Shown here one piece after another: positions 10,283 through 21,539 of a DNA stretch of 64,000 bases. The notes beneath the pieces were generated by a model that ran no database searches, was not told the origin of the DNA, and worked only from the letters and a program-made list of their open reading frames with translations. Within the stretch, counting starts at the first letter, position 1. The number at the start of each line of letters is the position of its first letter. Source of the DNA: Prorocentrum cordatum. Taxonomy: Eukaryota > Sar > Dinophyceae > Prorocentrales > Prorocentraceae. The DNA is taken from positions 455,623 to 519,622 of the forward strand of contig CAUYUJ010006558.1 in the NCBI GenBank assembly GCA_963575745.1. The letters run 5' to 3'. The position numbers and the translations under genes were made by a program.

Positions 10283-10560
10283 TGTGTGTGTGTGTGTGTT
10301 GTCTGCGTGTGTATGGGTGTGTGTGTGTGTGTGTGTCGTTCATGTTGGTGGTGAGCCTACTCCTGCCACCGCTGTCGTCCCGCTAGTGCTTCTGCTTTCG
10401 AGGGAGAGAGTGTGAGAGAGAGACATTGAGAGAGAAAGGAAAAAAGAAGAGAGTCACAAGCGAGGAAAGACAGAGAGAGAGAGGGAGAGAGAAAGGTAGA
10501 TAGAGAGAAAGAGATGGAGAGAGGGAGAGGGGGAGAGAGAGAGAGAGAGAGAGAGAAAGA
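10283..10560. repeat. (TG)n at 10283-10336 and (GA)n at 10387-10560
   Basis: Two dinucleotide microsatellites separated by about 50 bp of unique sequence. Confidence 0.9.
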
Positions 10561-11235
10561 GGAACAAACACAAACACGAGGGACCCGACAGCTGCCGGCG
10601 CCCAACCAAAATCAGACCTCCGACGCTGGGCTTCTGCGGCCGGCGGCCCGACCGCGAGCCCCCGGAGGCGGCCGACGCCGAGGCACAGACGACGCTCAGG
10701 GAACGGACGGCGCCGCGCCGTCGGAGGGCTGCAAGCCTGGGCAGCCCCCGGCCCCCCCCCCTGGCCAGGGCCTGCACTCCACGGTGCCGGGCAGGGGTGC
10801 ACCACACCTGCTCTCTCGCCATCGCCCTCAGCCGGGGGTCTCGCCTCGCCACGCACGCCTGGACTCGCCCCGAGTTTCTGATCGGAACGCGCTCGAGGAC
10901 TCGAAGACAGCGCGGCACGTCGCGTGAAAAAGAAGCCCACCAAGCGCGGCCTGACGCGGGCAGTACATGCGCCCATGTCCGCGCCATCGGCCCCCTTCGC
11001 TACGTCACGCAGGCAAAGAGAAAGCGCAAAACGCGAGCACCACTGCGTCTGGCAGCTCGCTGGACAGACGGTTTATGCGCTCGTCCACCTTGAGCTTCGA
11101 CGGCAGAGGGGAGCTGTCGCCGTCGTCCTGAGAGCCCGGTGGGCGCGTCTCGGGGAGAAGGACAGGAGCACGGGGCGAGCAGCGGGAGGGAGAAGCTGGC
11201 GGCCGAGAGCACATGCTGCCCCCAGTGCATCGCCT
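10561..11235. other. GC-rich sequence without a recognised gene
   Basis: Frames of 98-224 codons on both strands lack domains. Confidence 0.4.
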
Positions 11236-12085
11236 GTGACAGGGAAGAGGAGGACGACGAGGAGGAGAAGCAGGAGGAGAAGGAACAGCAGGAGGAGGCA
11301 GGGGAGGGGGAGGAGGAGGACGAGACACACCATGAATAATTACGTAACGCCTCCTAATGATCACCCTCCCCCCTCTCTCTCTCTCTTCCATCCCTCCCTC
11401 ACTCCCCTCACCCCCTCCTCTTCCTCCTCCTCCTCCTCCTCCTCCTCCTCCTCTGCCATCTCCTCCATCCCCTCCTCCTCGCCATGGCGAGAGAGCCGCC
11501 GAAGGCTCTCCTGCTCCTCGCCCCCTCCTGCCCCCTGCTTCCTCTGTCCTCCTGCTCCTGCTCCTCCTCCTCCTCCTCCTCCTCCTCCTCCTTCTTAGTG
11601 TGAGTATCCTTCTGCTTACAAGTATCAGTAGTGGTGTTCTTCTTCGTGCGCTTCTAGGTATGCATATCATTATTCCCAGTATCAGACGTATGATTATTCT
11701 TATCGTGTTTCGTGATAGTACTGTGAACCTTGGTAATGGAAATATGATAAGTCGTATTATTATTCCTCCTCATCCTGCTCCTCCTCCTCCTCCTCCTTTC
11801 CTCCTCCTCTTCCTCCTCCGTTCCTCCTCCTCCTCCTCCTCCTCATCCTCCTCCCTGCTCATCCTCCTCCTCCTCCCAGACCTCGTCCTCTTCCGCCGCC
11901 TCCTCCTCCTCCTCCTCCTCCTCAAGCTCCTTCTTTCTCCTCCTCCTCCTCCTCTTCCCTTTCCTCCTCCTCCTCCTCCTCCTCCTCCTCCCCACCCTCA
12001 TCCTCATCCTCATCCTCATCAGCATCCTCATCCTTTTTCCTCCTCTTCCTCCTCCTCCTCCATTCCTCTTCCATCCCTCTTCCTT
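11236..12085. repeat. Microsatellite cluster: (GAGGA)n, then two (TCC)n blocks
   Basis: A purine block at 11236-11330 is followed by TCC blocks at 11370-11595 and 11759-12085, the second ending in (CATCCT)n near 11995-12035. AT-rich sequence at 11596-11758 (GTATTATTATTCC-like) separates them. Confidence 0.9.
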
Positions 12086-12940
12086 ACGCAAAACTCCTCC
12101 GTGTCGCACCCCGAGGCCTGACGGCAGGGCGGGCCAGGCGGTTCGCCTGCGACTTCTCCGCAATGTGTGCTCCTGAAGCTTGCAATTTGCAACGGCTTTA
12201 CGGCTGGAGGGTGGGCCGCTGTCAAACTGTGGTTCTCGCCTCGGCGCCGCGCACATCCCTCAGCAGATTCTGCAAGGAGGAAGGAATAACTGTTTCAGGA
12301 CAGGTCGTTTTCAAAATGTGGTTCTCGCCTTGGCGTCGCACACATCCGCCTTGATCAACTGCAACAGCTTCACGGAGGGAGGGCGGGTATCTTGCACCAT
12401 GTGGCTCGCGCCTTAGCGCTGCGCGCATAGGTCATACAAAATGGAAGCAAGTTCACGGATCGAGGACGGGTGGTTTGTGCAAATGTAGCTCTCGCCTAAG
12501 CGCCGTGCACACTCGTCTTAAAGATCCAGAGCTTCACGGATGAAGGGCGGCTCCTTTTTCAAAATGTGGTTTTCGCCCCAGCGCCGCGCACATAACTAAG
12601 CTCCAAACTTTACATCAACATCAAATATAAGCATGGTCAACGTCCCGCGAACTGTGCTTCGTCACGGTGTCGGATTGTCAAGGCGCAAGAGCTATGTTGA
12701 TTCGTAGTTAGTCCCAGGGACGGCGTCCCTGTACGATTCAGGACCGTCACGACGCAACAAGATTGGTGATTCGAGGTGAAGTCCCAAGAACGGTGTTCTG
12801 GCACAGTTCAGGAGTTTCATAAGGTTGTTTCCACCAATGCACTTCCTTCAGTGAGAACAAATCCTTGTGGGGCCGATGAAAAAGTGAGCTTGAAGGGAAG
12901 GTCGATTACAGCATCGGTGATGAATCTTGGATTTGCACTC
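12086..12940 (+). repeat. Composite repeat D, copy 2
   Basis: Same order as 7590-9016: CACCCCGAGGCC flank, then an array of about 75-80 bp units (12173-12600), then the AAGTCCCA array (12634-12850), then CTTGTGGGG.C.ATGAA and GCATCGGTGATGA, and a terminal (TCC)n. The GCTAA satellite element of copy 1 is absent, so it was inserted into copy 1 or lost from copy 2. Confidence 0.85.
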
Positions 12941-12990
12941 GTCCTCCTCGTCCTCCTCCTCCTCCTCCTCATTCTCCTCCTCCCCGTCCT
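12941..12990. repeat. (TCC)n at the end of composite repeat D
   Basis: Short TCC tract in the same position relative to the repeat as the 900-bp tract at 9017. Confidence 0.85.
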
Positions 12991-13554
12991 CACCGAACGC
13001 ATGAAAACCGCCCCCCGCCGCCCTGAGCGACAGCCTGGCGAATCTACCGCCACACCTGGCGAGGCTTCGCGTGGGGGATCGATTAGAGAATCGATTTACA
13101 GTCAACCCGTATCATGAGAATGCGCGACGAGGATGAAAAGGGCCTTGGAAGTCCATTCTGAAGCTTTTCAAGCAGGGCACGGCCAATGAAAGTGGCCGAG
13201 GATAGACCGAAGAGGCAAAGATGCTAGGGTACACTTGGGAAGGTTGCCTAGCCTTACTGTGCGGGCTGACTGTACGTACCCCAAAACTGATGCCCCGCCG
13301 AGTCTGCCAAACATGCGCAGAACGCTCCACAAATCTTCTGACTCCTCGACGCGGTTTCTCCACAGGCTGGGCGAGAAAATCAACTCTTGGGTGAATCGAC
13401 TCTGCTGTTTTTTGTCCGAGCCTGCATCGATTACGTGCAGGAGCCAGCCAAGCGACCGGCAAGTGCAACTATTGGCTCCCGGCTCGCCAGCCGAACGACC
13501 GGCAAATGCAGCTCTTGGCGCCCCTGGCTCTGTCATCGATCCCCCACTCGAAGG
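12991..13554. other. Sequence without a recognised gene
   Basis: Short frames only. ATCGATTAGAGAATCGAT near 13078-13096 is a local palindrome. Confidence 0.4.
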
Positions 13555-13645
13555 CTGAGGAGGAGGAGGGGGAGGGAGGAGGAGGAGGGGGAGGTGGAGG
13601 GAAGAGGAGGAGGAGGAGGAGGAGGAGGAGGAGGAGGGAGGGCTC
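13555..13645. repeat. (AGG)n purine tract
   Basis: Polypurine triplet tract. Confidence 0.9.
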
Positions 13646-13845
13646 GAGGCCCGCGCCCTCTGCCTCTGGAGTGCTGCGGCCCCGCGACTCGACTGGCCCT
13701 CAGCAGCACGGCTACACGGCCACTCCGCCTCGCGCTCCTGGCTCGAGGCGCGGACCAGCTGCCCCCCCGAATAGGCGACCGCATCGCTCCCAGAAGAGAT
13801 CCACAGCCGAAGATCGGTACAAGATAAGCTTGCTCGCTCTCGGGT

Positions 13846-13916
13846 CCCAGGGTGGCTGGAAAGTTTATACCCTTGCGGTGGCACGTCGGGGTATCAACTT
13901 TCCAGCCGCCCAGGGG
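13846..13916. mobile_element. Minimal hairpin element with 7-bp direct flanks
   Basis: GGCTGGAAAGTTTATACCC (13854-13872) and GGGTATCAACTTTCCAGCC (13889-13907) form a 19-bp stem with one mismatch and a 16-nt loop. CCCAGGG stands immediately outside each arm, like a target duplication. Confidence 0.65.
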
Positions 13917-13919
13917 CAG

Positions 13920-14600
13920 CGCCCCCCGGCGACGGAAAAGTGTGTCTCATACCGTTCTTCGCTTGCTGAATAAAGGAATAAAGGAGGCACTCCTGGGGTA
14001 CGGAGCGCCAGGGACGGAGCGGCGGGTTACCGCTTCCAGTCCGGCCAGTTCCCCTTCGAATGCCGATCTCGCTCCACCACCACACTGCGACACCAACGGT
14101 GCCCCTCCCACGCGCGCGGGGGCGCCAAGGGAGGAGCGACCGCAGGGAGAGGAGAGGAAGAGGAGAGGGGAGGGGTCAGACGGAAGCAGGAAGCAGACAA
14201 GGCCCGAGAGAAACACATCGAGATCTTTGGAAGCCAGCGGGCCTAGGGGATTACATCGGAAGCTGCAGCCGCTCCAAAGCATTCCGAAGCGCTCCGAGGG
14301 CGCTCCGGAACGCGAGCTATACTGAGCGACCTGGAAGGACTTCACTCTGTCCTGGGCGGGAGGGGGAGGAGTAGGAAGAGGAGAAGGACAACGGGCACAG
14401 GTCGACGACGACCACCACCGCGACCCCAGACATCCAGCGCTTCAATGTGTCGATGCGTGGCCCCTAGACGCCACGGCCCATTGCCCAAGGCTGGTGTTTC
14501 ATGCGGATCTTTTTCCGACGGTCCCGATGACCGAAACCGGCCTCCCGATGCAAAAGATGACAACAGGCGGGCCCCTTCCATGGGAAAGAGAAGCAGGGGT
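13920..14600. other. Sequence without a recognised gene
   Basis: Overlapping frames on both strands lack domains. GCGCTCC-rich palindromic words occur at 14276-14310. Confidence 0.4.
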
Positions 14601-14610
14601 GATCACGGCC

Positions 14611-14612
14611 AG

Positions 14613-14643
<31 letters not shown>

Positions 14644-14870
14644 TCGACGAAGACGAAGCCGACGCCGACGCCAACGCCGACGGCGCCGCAGCCGACGCGG
14701 CCGCCGACGCCGCCGCAGCCGACGCCGACGACGACGAAGACGACGTCGACGATGACGACGACGTCGACGACGACCACAAGGATGCCGACGCCGACGACGA
14801 TCACGACCACAAAGATCAATACGACGACGGCGACACACAGACGACGACGCAGTGACGAGGTCGACGACGA
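14611..14870. repeat. (GAC)n microsatellite
   Basis: GACGAC and GCCGAC triplets. An apparent poly-Asp protein of 136 residues reads through it, but the frame has no non-repetitive portion of note. Confidence 0.8.
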
Positions 14871-15114
14871 CGACGAGCTGTTGGATGGGGCGTCCTGCCC
14901 GGCCGCCGACGCCGCATCCATGTCCGCGATGAGCAGAGCGGTGGCCGTGAAGGTCCTCAGGGCCTGCAGGCCACCGCCGCCGCCGCCGTCATCGCCATCG
15001 CCGTCGCCGTCGCCGTCGTCGTAGTCGTCGTCCTGGTCGCCGTCGTCGTCGTCGTCCTCCTCCTGACCCTCTGACCACTGATGGCAGACATGTCGTCCTG
15101 ACGTAGCCCTCTTC

Positions 15115-15440
15115 ATCCTCCTCCTCCTCCTCCTCCTCCTCCAACCCCTCCTCCTCCTCCTCCTCCTCCTCCTCCTTCTCCTCCACCTCCTCCTCCTCCT
15201 CCTTTCCCCATACTCCTCCATTCCTCCTCCTCAATTAATCCTCCTCCATCTCCCCCATGCCTCCTCGTCCTCCGCCTCCACCTCCTTTCCCATTCCTCCT
15301 CCTCCTCCTCCTCCTTTCCCATTCCTCCTCCTCCTCCTCCTCATCCTCCTCCTTATCCGCCTCCTCCGCCTTGTCCTATTCCTCCTCCTCCTCCTCCTCC
15401 TCCTCCTTGTCCTCCCCCTTCTCCTCCATTCCCCCTCCTC
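15115..15440. repeat. (TCC)n tract upstream of LINE element 1
   Basis: Polypyrimidine triplets with CATT interruptions. It ends about 140 bp before the first LINE ORF. Confidence 0.9.
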
Positions 15441-15579
15441 TCAAGCAACTTGGGCCCAAGCAATTGCCGGCGTCCGTTCCTCTTGGCTTCCGCGCAGCGC
15501 TTGAGGGACTAGGCTTGGAGGTGCGCCAACACCTCTCGGCCTCGACTAACACAGAGGGCTTCAGCAGTCCAGTTCAGCC

Positions 15580-16790
15580 ATGGCAGCGCACCACAGGGCT
15601 TCCAAGCAGCTGTGGACTCGGTGCCCGTCGTGCCAGAATTGTGAATGGAACAAGAAGCGGCAGTCCTACGGGTGCGTCTGCAGCGGATGTGGTGCGATGG
15701 TCTCCCTGTTCACTCCGAAGAAGAAGGTGCACTTCTGGGATCGCGAATCCGACGACGAAGGTTTCTACGATGCTTTCAGTGGCGAGGACTCCTCCACGGA
15801 ACTAGAGCCACTGCCCGTGGGCATCCCCAAGGATGGAGCGCGCTCTCGCAGTGCTTCACCTGGGGGGGCCAAGAACGGCAAGGGCGTGAAGGGAGGAGCG
15901 CATCAGGCACGGGCTCTTCTGCAGAATGCGGTCGAGGCGGCGGCGGCGGATCCCACGCGCAAGGCGGCGCTGGAGACGCAGGTGGTGCAGAGGAGCAGAT
16001 GATGGTGACGCGTGAGACTCAGGGGAGGCGCTCAGGAGGGCCGAGGGGGCGGTCCGCAGCTGCGAGCACCTCCACGAGCAGGCGGCAGGCGGCGTCCTCA
16101 AGCTCCGCGGCAACTTGGCAGCGGCGGAGCAGAAGGAGCAGGCGGCGGCGCGTGCGCTAGCGGAGGCCTTGGCTTCGAAGAAGGCCGCAACCTTGGCCTT
16201 AGCGAAGACCGAGGGGCTGGCGCCCGCGGCAGATGTGGCTATGAAGAAGGATCAGTTGTTCACGATCGAGTGGGGCGAACAATTTTTTGGCGAGTTGGAT
16301 ACATTGGAGTGCACGGACACGGAAAGGGAGGCGCTACGTAATATCAAGGCGCAGCTTGAGAAGGTGCGCACCGCGTTCTCGGGCCGTGACACGGAGATCA
16401 AGAATTGGCTCAAGGAGGCCGCAGAGCACCAGCAGGCGATCTCGGACAGGCTCGCCAAGAAGCGCAAGGGCGCTGACGCCCCCCCCCCCCAAGGCCCCCG
16501 AGGCCGCGGCAGCGGGCACCACAGGCCCTGCTGACGCCGCGGCCGCCTCAGGCGGCGGCGCTGCCGCCAGCCAGGGCGCGGGGGCCGCAGGGGCCGTTGG
16601 CGCTGGGGCTGCGGCTGGTGGTGCAGAGGCACAGGCAGCACGAGAGGCGAAGGAGGTCGAGATCACGGCCGAGGCGCAGCGCCTCCCGGCCGCCAAGTTC
16701 CAGGCGAAGGTGGCAGCGGCCAAGGCGTCGGGCAAGGGCGGCGTCGGTGCTGGCTCCCCAGTGGGGGCAGGGACGGCTATGTCAGCGTGA
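15580..16790 (+). pseudogene. LINE element 1 ORF1: CxxC protein with coiled coil
   Basis: The frame at 15580-16002 starts MAAHHRASKQLWTRCPSC and has four Cys pairs/triads (CPSCQNC, CVCSGCG) within residues 13-40, a likely zinc-binding module. The product then becomes Gly/Ala/Lys-rich. The reading shifts frame near 16000 into an Ala/Glu/Lys-rich coiled coil (16115-16480; AAAEQKEQAAARALAEAL...). It shifts again at the poly-C run 16479-16490 into an Ala/Gly-rich tail ending with TGA at 16788-16790. ORF1 proteins of LINEs bind the RNA template; that role here is inferred. Element 2 has no recognised ORF1, but a scrap of a similar Cys module lies at 47670-47790. Confidence 0.7.
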
Positions 16791-16826
16791 CCAGCGGCGG
16801 GGCCAGCCTCAGCCCAGTCCAATGAG

Positions 16827-19680
16827 GTGGGGGGGTCGGACACCACATCATTGTTCTTCAGCAGTGTGACGTCCTTGTCCGACAAAGTCTGGAAGCATGT
16901 CGAGATCAACAGGGACAGGCATCAATACTGGGCTTTCGTAGAAACACATATTCATGCAGCTGATGAGCTGCGCGATTGGGATGCGAAGGCGCGGGGGCTC
17001 CGCCTTCGGATGCATGCGAACCCTGCTCGTGAGTCAGGGAAGGAGGTTACGTCGCCCAGAGCTGCCAGATCCAACGAGGGTGGCGAGATCTTCATGAGTC
17101 ATGGCCATTTGCAGACGCAACACTTACCAGCAGCTCGAGCAGCAGCAGGGCACCTTCGTGAATCTAACCAGCAGGGATTGGGCGGATTCTTACCGATGGT
17201 GGTGCATCTGTCGGGCTACTCCCTGGTGATCATCGTTCTGTATGCTCTACCGAGTATCAAGATGTGCGGGCGCAACCGCATTCGTTTTCCAAGATTGGGA
17301 GGCCTTCTGCAGACGCGATCTTTGCCATGGATCGTGGTGGGGGACTTCAACATGGAGCCAGAAGTGTTAGTGAAATCATCTTTTGTTCAACGTTTGGGCG
17401 CGGTGGTCAGAACCGCCGGCTCGCATGGAACGCGCTCGCAAAAAGATGGCCGAGACACTCTGCTGGATTACTGTGTCTGTAGCCCCATTACCACGTGTTT
17501 CTTGAGAAGCGTCCAGGCTGTGAGAGATGCCCCTTGGAGACCCCGTCAGGCCTTGGTCTTGAGGTTCCTGAGCTCGGGTTTGTCTCTCCTCACTCGCTTC
17601 CTCGTGGCCCCTCCCAGGCTCCCTCAGACTCCTAGACCCAGGCAGGAGCCCACCCCTGGGTCTCAGCCGAGCCGTGCAAAGGAAGAAGTTTTCGAGGCTA
17701 GAGTTGCTCAGTTTCAGTCTATGTTTGGTGATTGTTTTCGGTCTGCGGGCTCTGGCCTCGGGGCGGAGCCTATCGGGAATGGCGCCGCTGAGGTCGATGA
17801 ATATTTTGATTGTTGGCCCGATGAGGAGGAGGGCCCGTGGGCTGAGGAATTAAATTTCTGTCGGGATGCCAACATAAGATCGGCGCCCCCGACCCCATCT
17901 CAGGTAGACGTCGCGCTCGTTTTGTCTGGGCCCGACCGTGTCGAGAGCAGCTGCTCCCGGCAGGTGCCCTGGGGTAGGGATGAGCCTAGTCAAAATGTTC
18001 CCCCTCTCCCCAATTCGAGCCAGCCCCCCGTCACGTCGGAGTTTAAAGCAGACTTGAGGCCGAAGAATGATGCCCCTGAATGCGACCTCAGCCCTGACCC
18101 GCCCTTTTATATCCCTGGTGACTTGTGGGGGCGGTGTCGTACAGAGGTTGGGTTCACGCCAGGCGAGCAATATATTCAGTCAGCTTCCCCTTCTCTGCTG
18201 TCCTCCGTCGCATTTGGGCTCAAAAACACTCCTGTTACTTCTGGTATGTTCGGCGCGTGGGTGGCATCAGTGGAAGCCACCATCCTGCAGCATCATGGCA
18301 GGGAGGCTCAGCGGCAGTCTCGTGCGCAGGGTCCGCAGTTTCGCGTTCATCCAGTGCAAGCAGCGCGCAGCCAGAGAGATGTGGAGATAAATGACCAGAG
18401 AGCACATTGGTGGGTGAGGGCTCACACGACCTTGAGCGGAGTCGCCCGCCATCGCCGCAAGGTGAATGGCCCCAAGCAGCTGCAGCAGTACCTGTACGAC
18501 GCCAAGAAGCTAGTGGGCGACCGTCCAGAGGGCATCCACAGTATATTGAGAGTGAATAAAGATGCACCGTGGGAAGAGTGGATTAAGTTGTTGAATGATT
18601 GTGAATCTCGAAATGTGGCGGTCCTTGAGTCATTTGTGGACAGTGCTCGACGTATCAGCCAGCGGGCCCAGAGATATGCGGTGCAGGCGTCAGCGCTTCG
18701 TTTTCGGGAATGGGTCACCATGCCCGAAGCAAATGGGGTGCTACACAAATCGCTAAAAAAAGGTCCGCTACCGCCAGTTGACATTCAGCGTGGAGATCAG
18801 AGCTTGTTTCATCCCAAAGACCTCATCGACGCCAAGGGTCAGGTTTTTCAGCAGATGTGGGCGCCTACGCCAGTGGATCGCAGTTCAGTCAGTGAGACGA
18901 TCAGGATGATTCGTGAGGCTGCTCAGTTTTCGGCACTGCCGCCTTTGGAGCCCCAGATGCTCCGTCCGGCTGCTGGTCGCTTGAAGGCCAAAGCGGGGAT
19001 TGGCATAGACAGGCTGACGCCGCTAAATTACCAGCGCCTCCCTGAGGCGGCCTTGGGCGAGCTCGCGCTCATCTTGCAGGCGGTCGAGGACACGCTGAGC
19101 TGGCCCGTTCAAACTACGTTGGTGGTTGGTAAACTTACCCCCAAGAAAATCTTGGGAGATAGGGCGATCGGCCTGGTGTCGATGTTAGGTCGACTGCGGT
19201 CGATGGCCAGAGAACCCGTAGTCAGATCTTGGAGCAAGGAGAGCGCCCAACACTGGGATGCGGCCATTGCTGGTAATTCGTGTTTGATGGAAGCGTACTT
19301 GAGAGCGATCGACGAAGAGCTGGCACATGAAATGATGATGCAGTATGGCCATGGGATGCTAGATATCAAGCCATTCTACGACAGCATCCCATGGACGCTC
19401 CTGGCTACCGCAGCTCTTCGAATGAGTTCGACCCTGTTATGTTATGTTTGGAGCTGCTCCAATGCATCGCACCACGGGCGCTGGAACAAGAGAACGCTAT
19501 CACGGAGCCCTTCGACCCGTCGTAGTCGGTTGTGCAAGGGTTGAGGTGCGGAACCAGATTAGCAAAAATAATGACGCATTAGATCATGGTGGTTGTAACT
19601 ACATCACACCCTCGCATGGGTCAGCGTCTCTGGATTGACGATGTGTCACAAACAGTGAAAGGATCACGGAGGGCAGCGAG
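16827..19680 (+). pseudogene. LINE element 1 ORF2: endonuclease and reverse transcriptase core
   Basis: Residues about 10-260 of the first frame are an APE-like (EEP) nuclease: VTSLSDKVWKHV start, FVETHI with the catalytic Glu, IVVGDFNMEP, and DTLLDYCVC. A linker of about 400 residues follows. The RT region has KAGIGIDRLTPLNY, TLVVGKLTPKKILGDRAIGL, and motif A LDIKPFYDSIPW near 19354-19394. The frame then changes near 19440; motif B (VVQGLRCGTRLAKIM) lies near 19528-19575, followed by an in-frame TAG, and motif C (LWIDDVSQ, both Asp present) lies near 19630-19655. It is a dead copy as read, although the catalytic Asp residues survive. No ATG is certain; GTG 16827 only marks the open frame. 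Confidence 0.8.
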
Positions 19681-20880
19681 GGAAGAGTTGGCACGATGTA
19701 TAATCACCACATGTAAAGAGATGAAGAAATGGTCGTTGGCAATTGCAGATAAGTCGGTAGTCATGTGTACGAGTTATAAAGATGCCCAGTACGTTGCACG
19801 GAAAGCTAGACAGGCAGGATTTGTAGTCAAACCAGTACTTCAAGCAGCTTATCTAGGAATCGACTTCGGGCGTGGACGTCGAGCTCGAGCGGCACGTGTC
19901 CAAAGAGAGAAGACGCACCAATGGATGAGCTGCAAAATTCGCCGCTTCGCCAGGACCACTCGACAGTATGGTACAATCGGAAAGTTACAGCGTCAAGGTG
20001 GATTGCCCGCTGGAGTGTACGGACATCAAGTACACGGTGTGCTCGGCTCGCAGCTTACTCGATGCCGCAGGAGGCTCGCACAGTCGTGCGCGTCGTCGGC
20101 TAAGGGGAGATGCTTGACGACGGTGTTGGATCTTCGAGCTCCTGACGCGGACCCAGCGGAATTATATGGGATGCACAAAGACGTACTAGTACTATATGTC
20201 ATCCTTGGACGCGCGCGTCCGACCCGAACATATAGTATACCCATCTTGTAGTATATCGTTTCCCGAGCGGTGTGGCCAGAATGCGCCCGCCACAACGCAT
20301 ATACTATAAGATTCCTCGGTGCGCGCGTCGCCCCTGGGAGGGCGACGCACATATAGTATAAGTATGTTGGGGTGTTGCCGATTATATCCAGTGCAGACTT
20401 TTGATTGTTGGCTGAAGGTGTGGAATCGTCACAAGGAGATCCGCAGTGGAGTTCGGAAAGTATGGGGTTCCATCGTCGACAAGTTTCAACAAATGACGGA
20501 AGCGCAGCAAAGTCGGGCCATTCGAGGCCCCGTGTCCACGGTCATTCACAGCTTGCTACGCCTGGGATGGAATCCTTTGGAAGCTTCCACGTGGGGTTAC
20601 CAAGCTGGCCCCGACCGGGTTGAAGAATGGCAATTCTCCGACAGCGCGTATGAGCAAAACAAGGTTGTGTTGCATACGGATCTGTTGGCAGATATTAAGG
20701 AAGCAGCTGCACTTAAAGTTTGGTCCGTCGCATCTCATCATTACTGTGGGGGAGGTGTCGAGTCTGGAGTGGACAACACCTCTTTTAGACAGATGGTACG
20801 TCAAATCGGTTGCTTGGAAAATGGTAAACGTATGGCCGAGGAGGGTGTTGGCCAAATGAACGAAAAAAAGAATTGAAAAG
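19681..20880 (+). pseudogene. LINE element 1 ORF2: post-RT region, interrupted
   Basis: Continues the RT thumb/connection (AREELARCIITTCKEMKKW, AYLGIDFGRGRR). It is split by a 220-bp insertion within the codons for AELY/PVQTF. The product resumes as YPVQTFDCWLKVWNRHKEIR, which corresponds to YLPMQVVKPWFDMVNQNPEL of element 2, and runs to YCGGGVESGVDNTSF, the counterpart of HLGGGAEFGIDTFQF. Confidence 0.75.
20161..20387. mobile_element. 220-bp insertion in LINE element 1 with 7-bp target duplication
   Basis: ATTATAT occurs at 20161-20167 and 20381-20387. Removing one copy plus the 213 bp between restores the reading AELYPVQTF seen in the related element 2. Inside are several CATATAGTATA / TACTATATG words in both orientations and GC-rich blocks (GGACGCGCGCGTCC, a perfect palindrome). 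It shifts the frame by one and cannot be removed as a GT-AG intron that restores the ORF, so it is a later transposition rather than a functional intron. Confidence 0.8.
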
Positions 20881-21522
20881 GTATGCAAGCAGTGATGTAT
20901 GTGACCGATGCGGGGATGCCGTTGAGTCGCCACTTCACAGGTACTGGACGTGTAGGTGCAATCAGGGGGCTGAACCGTATTCGTATGTCGGATGAACTCG
21001 CCATGCAAGCACAAACTCAAGCAACATCATGTGAGGCATTTTGTATGCGAGGTCTTTTACCTAGGAGCTGGACCGCTATTCCGCCTCCCGTTTCTGAGGC
21101 CGCTTGGAGCTTCTCGGGGCCCTCGATGGACCAAGGAGCCTGGGACCCTGGTGTTCCGCATGAACCCCTCCAGGTGTTCGGGGACGCCTCGGGAGGCCCC
21201 GAGTCCAGCGACTCTAGAATGCGCAGAGTGGGGGTGGCCATTGCCCTCTGCTCCCAGCTTGTGCCGTCTGTCCAGATAGATGCTTATGTTTATGGCCCGT
21301 TGGTAGGAAGAAGAAAAGTTGTTGCCAGAGGAGAGCTCCAAGCTTTTTTTGCTCGCCGTGTGGATGTCTCAAGCTCGGCTGTGTTATATTACTGATTGTG
21401 ACTATGTAGCTCTCGGCTGGTATCAACAACTACATAAGTATCCCGCAGGTGAGGATGCTGACCTGTGGGACGAGATAGACCTTTTGCTCCAGCACCGATT
21501 TCACGATCACATTTCGGTTTGA
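20881..21522 (+). pseudogene. LINE element 1: zinc-ribbon remnant and RNase H domain
   Basis: RNase HI features: VFGDASGGPESSD (first Asp) near 21176, VARGELQAFF (Glu) near 21325, and after a frame change ITDCDYVALGWYQQL (Asp) near 21390-21430. The preceding 300 bp are degenerate where element 2 has a C..C..H..C zinc module. RNase H would remove RNA from the cDNA hybrid. Confidence 0.7.
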
Positions 21523-21539
21523 CTCACGAATTCACACTG

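Noticed and set aside
13168-13884. 238-codon minus-strand ORF
   Set aside because: The middle is poly-Ser from (AGG)n, and both ends lack any domain or conserved pattern.
14445-14855. Asp/Ala-rich acidic protein of 136 residues
   Set aside because: Reads entirely through (GAC)n; equally long Arg and Val frames exist on the other strand.
20168-20380. Functional introner (spliced insertion)
   Set aside because: No GT-AG (or GC/GA-AG) pair spans exactly 220 bp across the duplicated site, so splicing would not restore the LINE frame.
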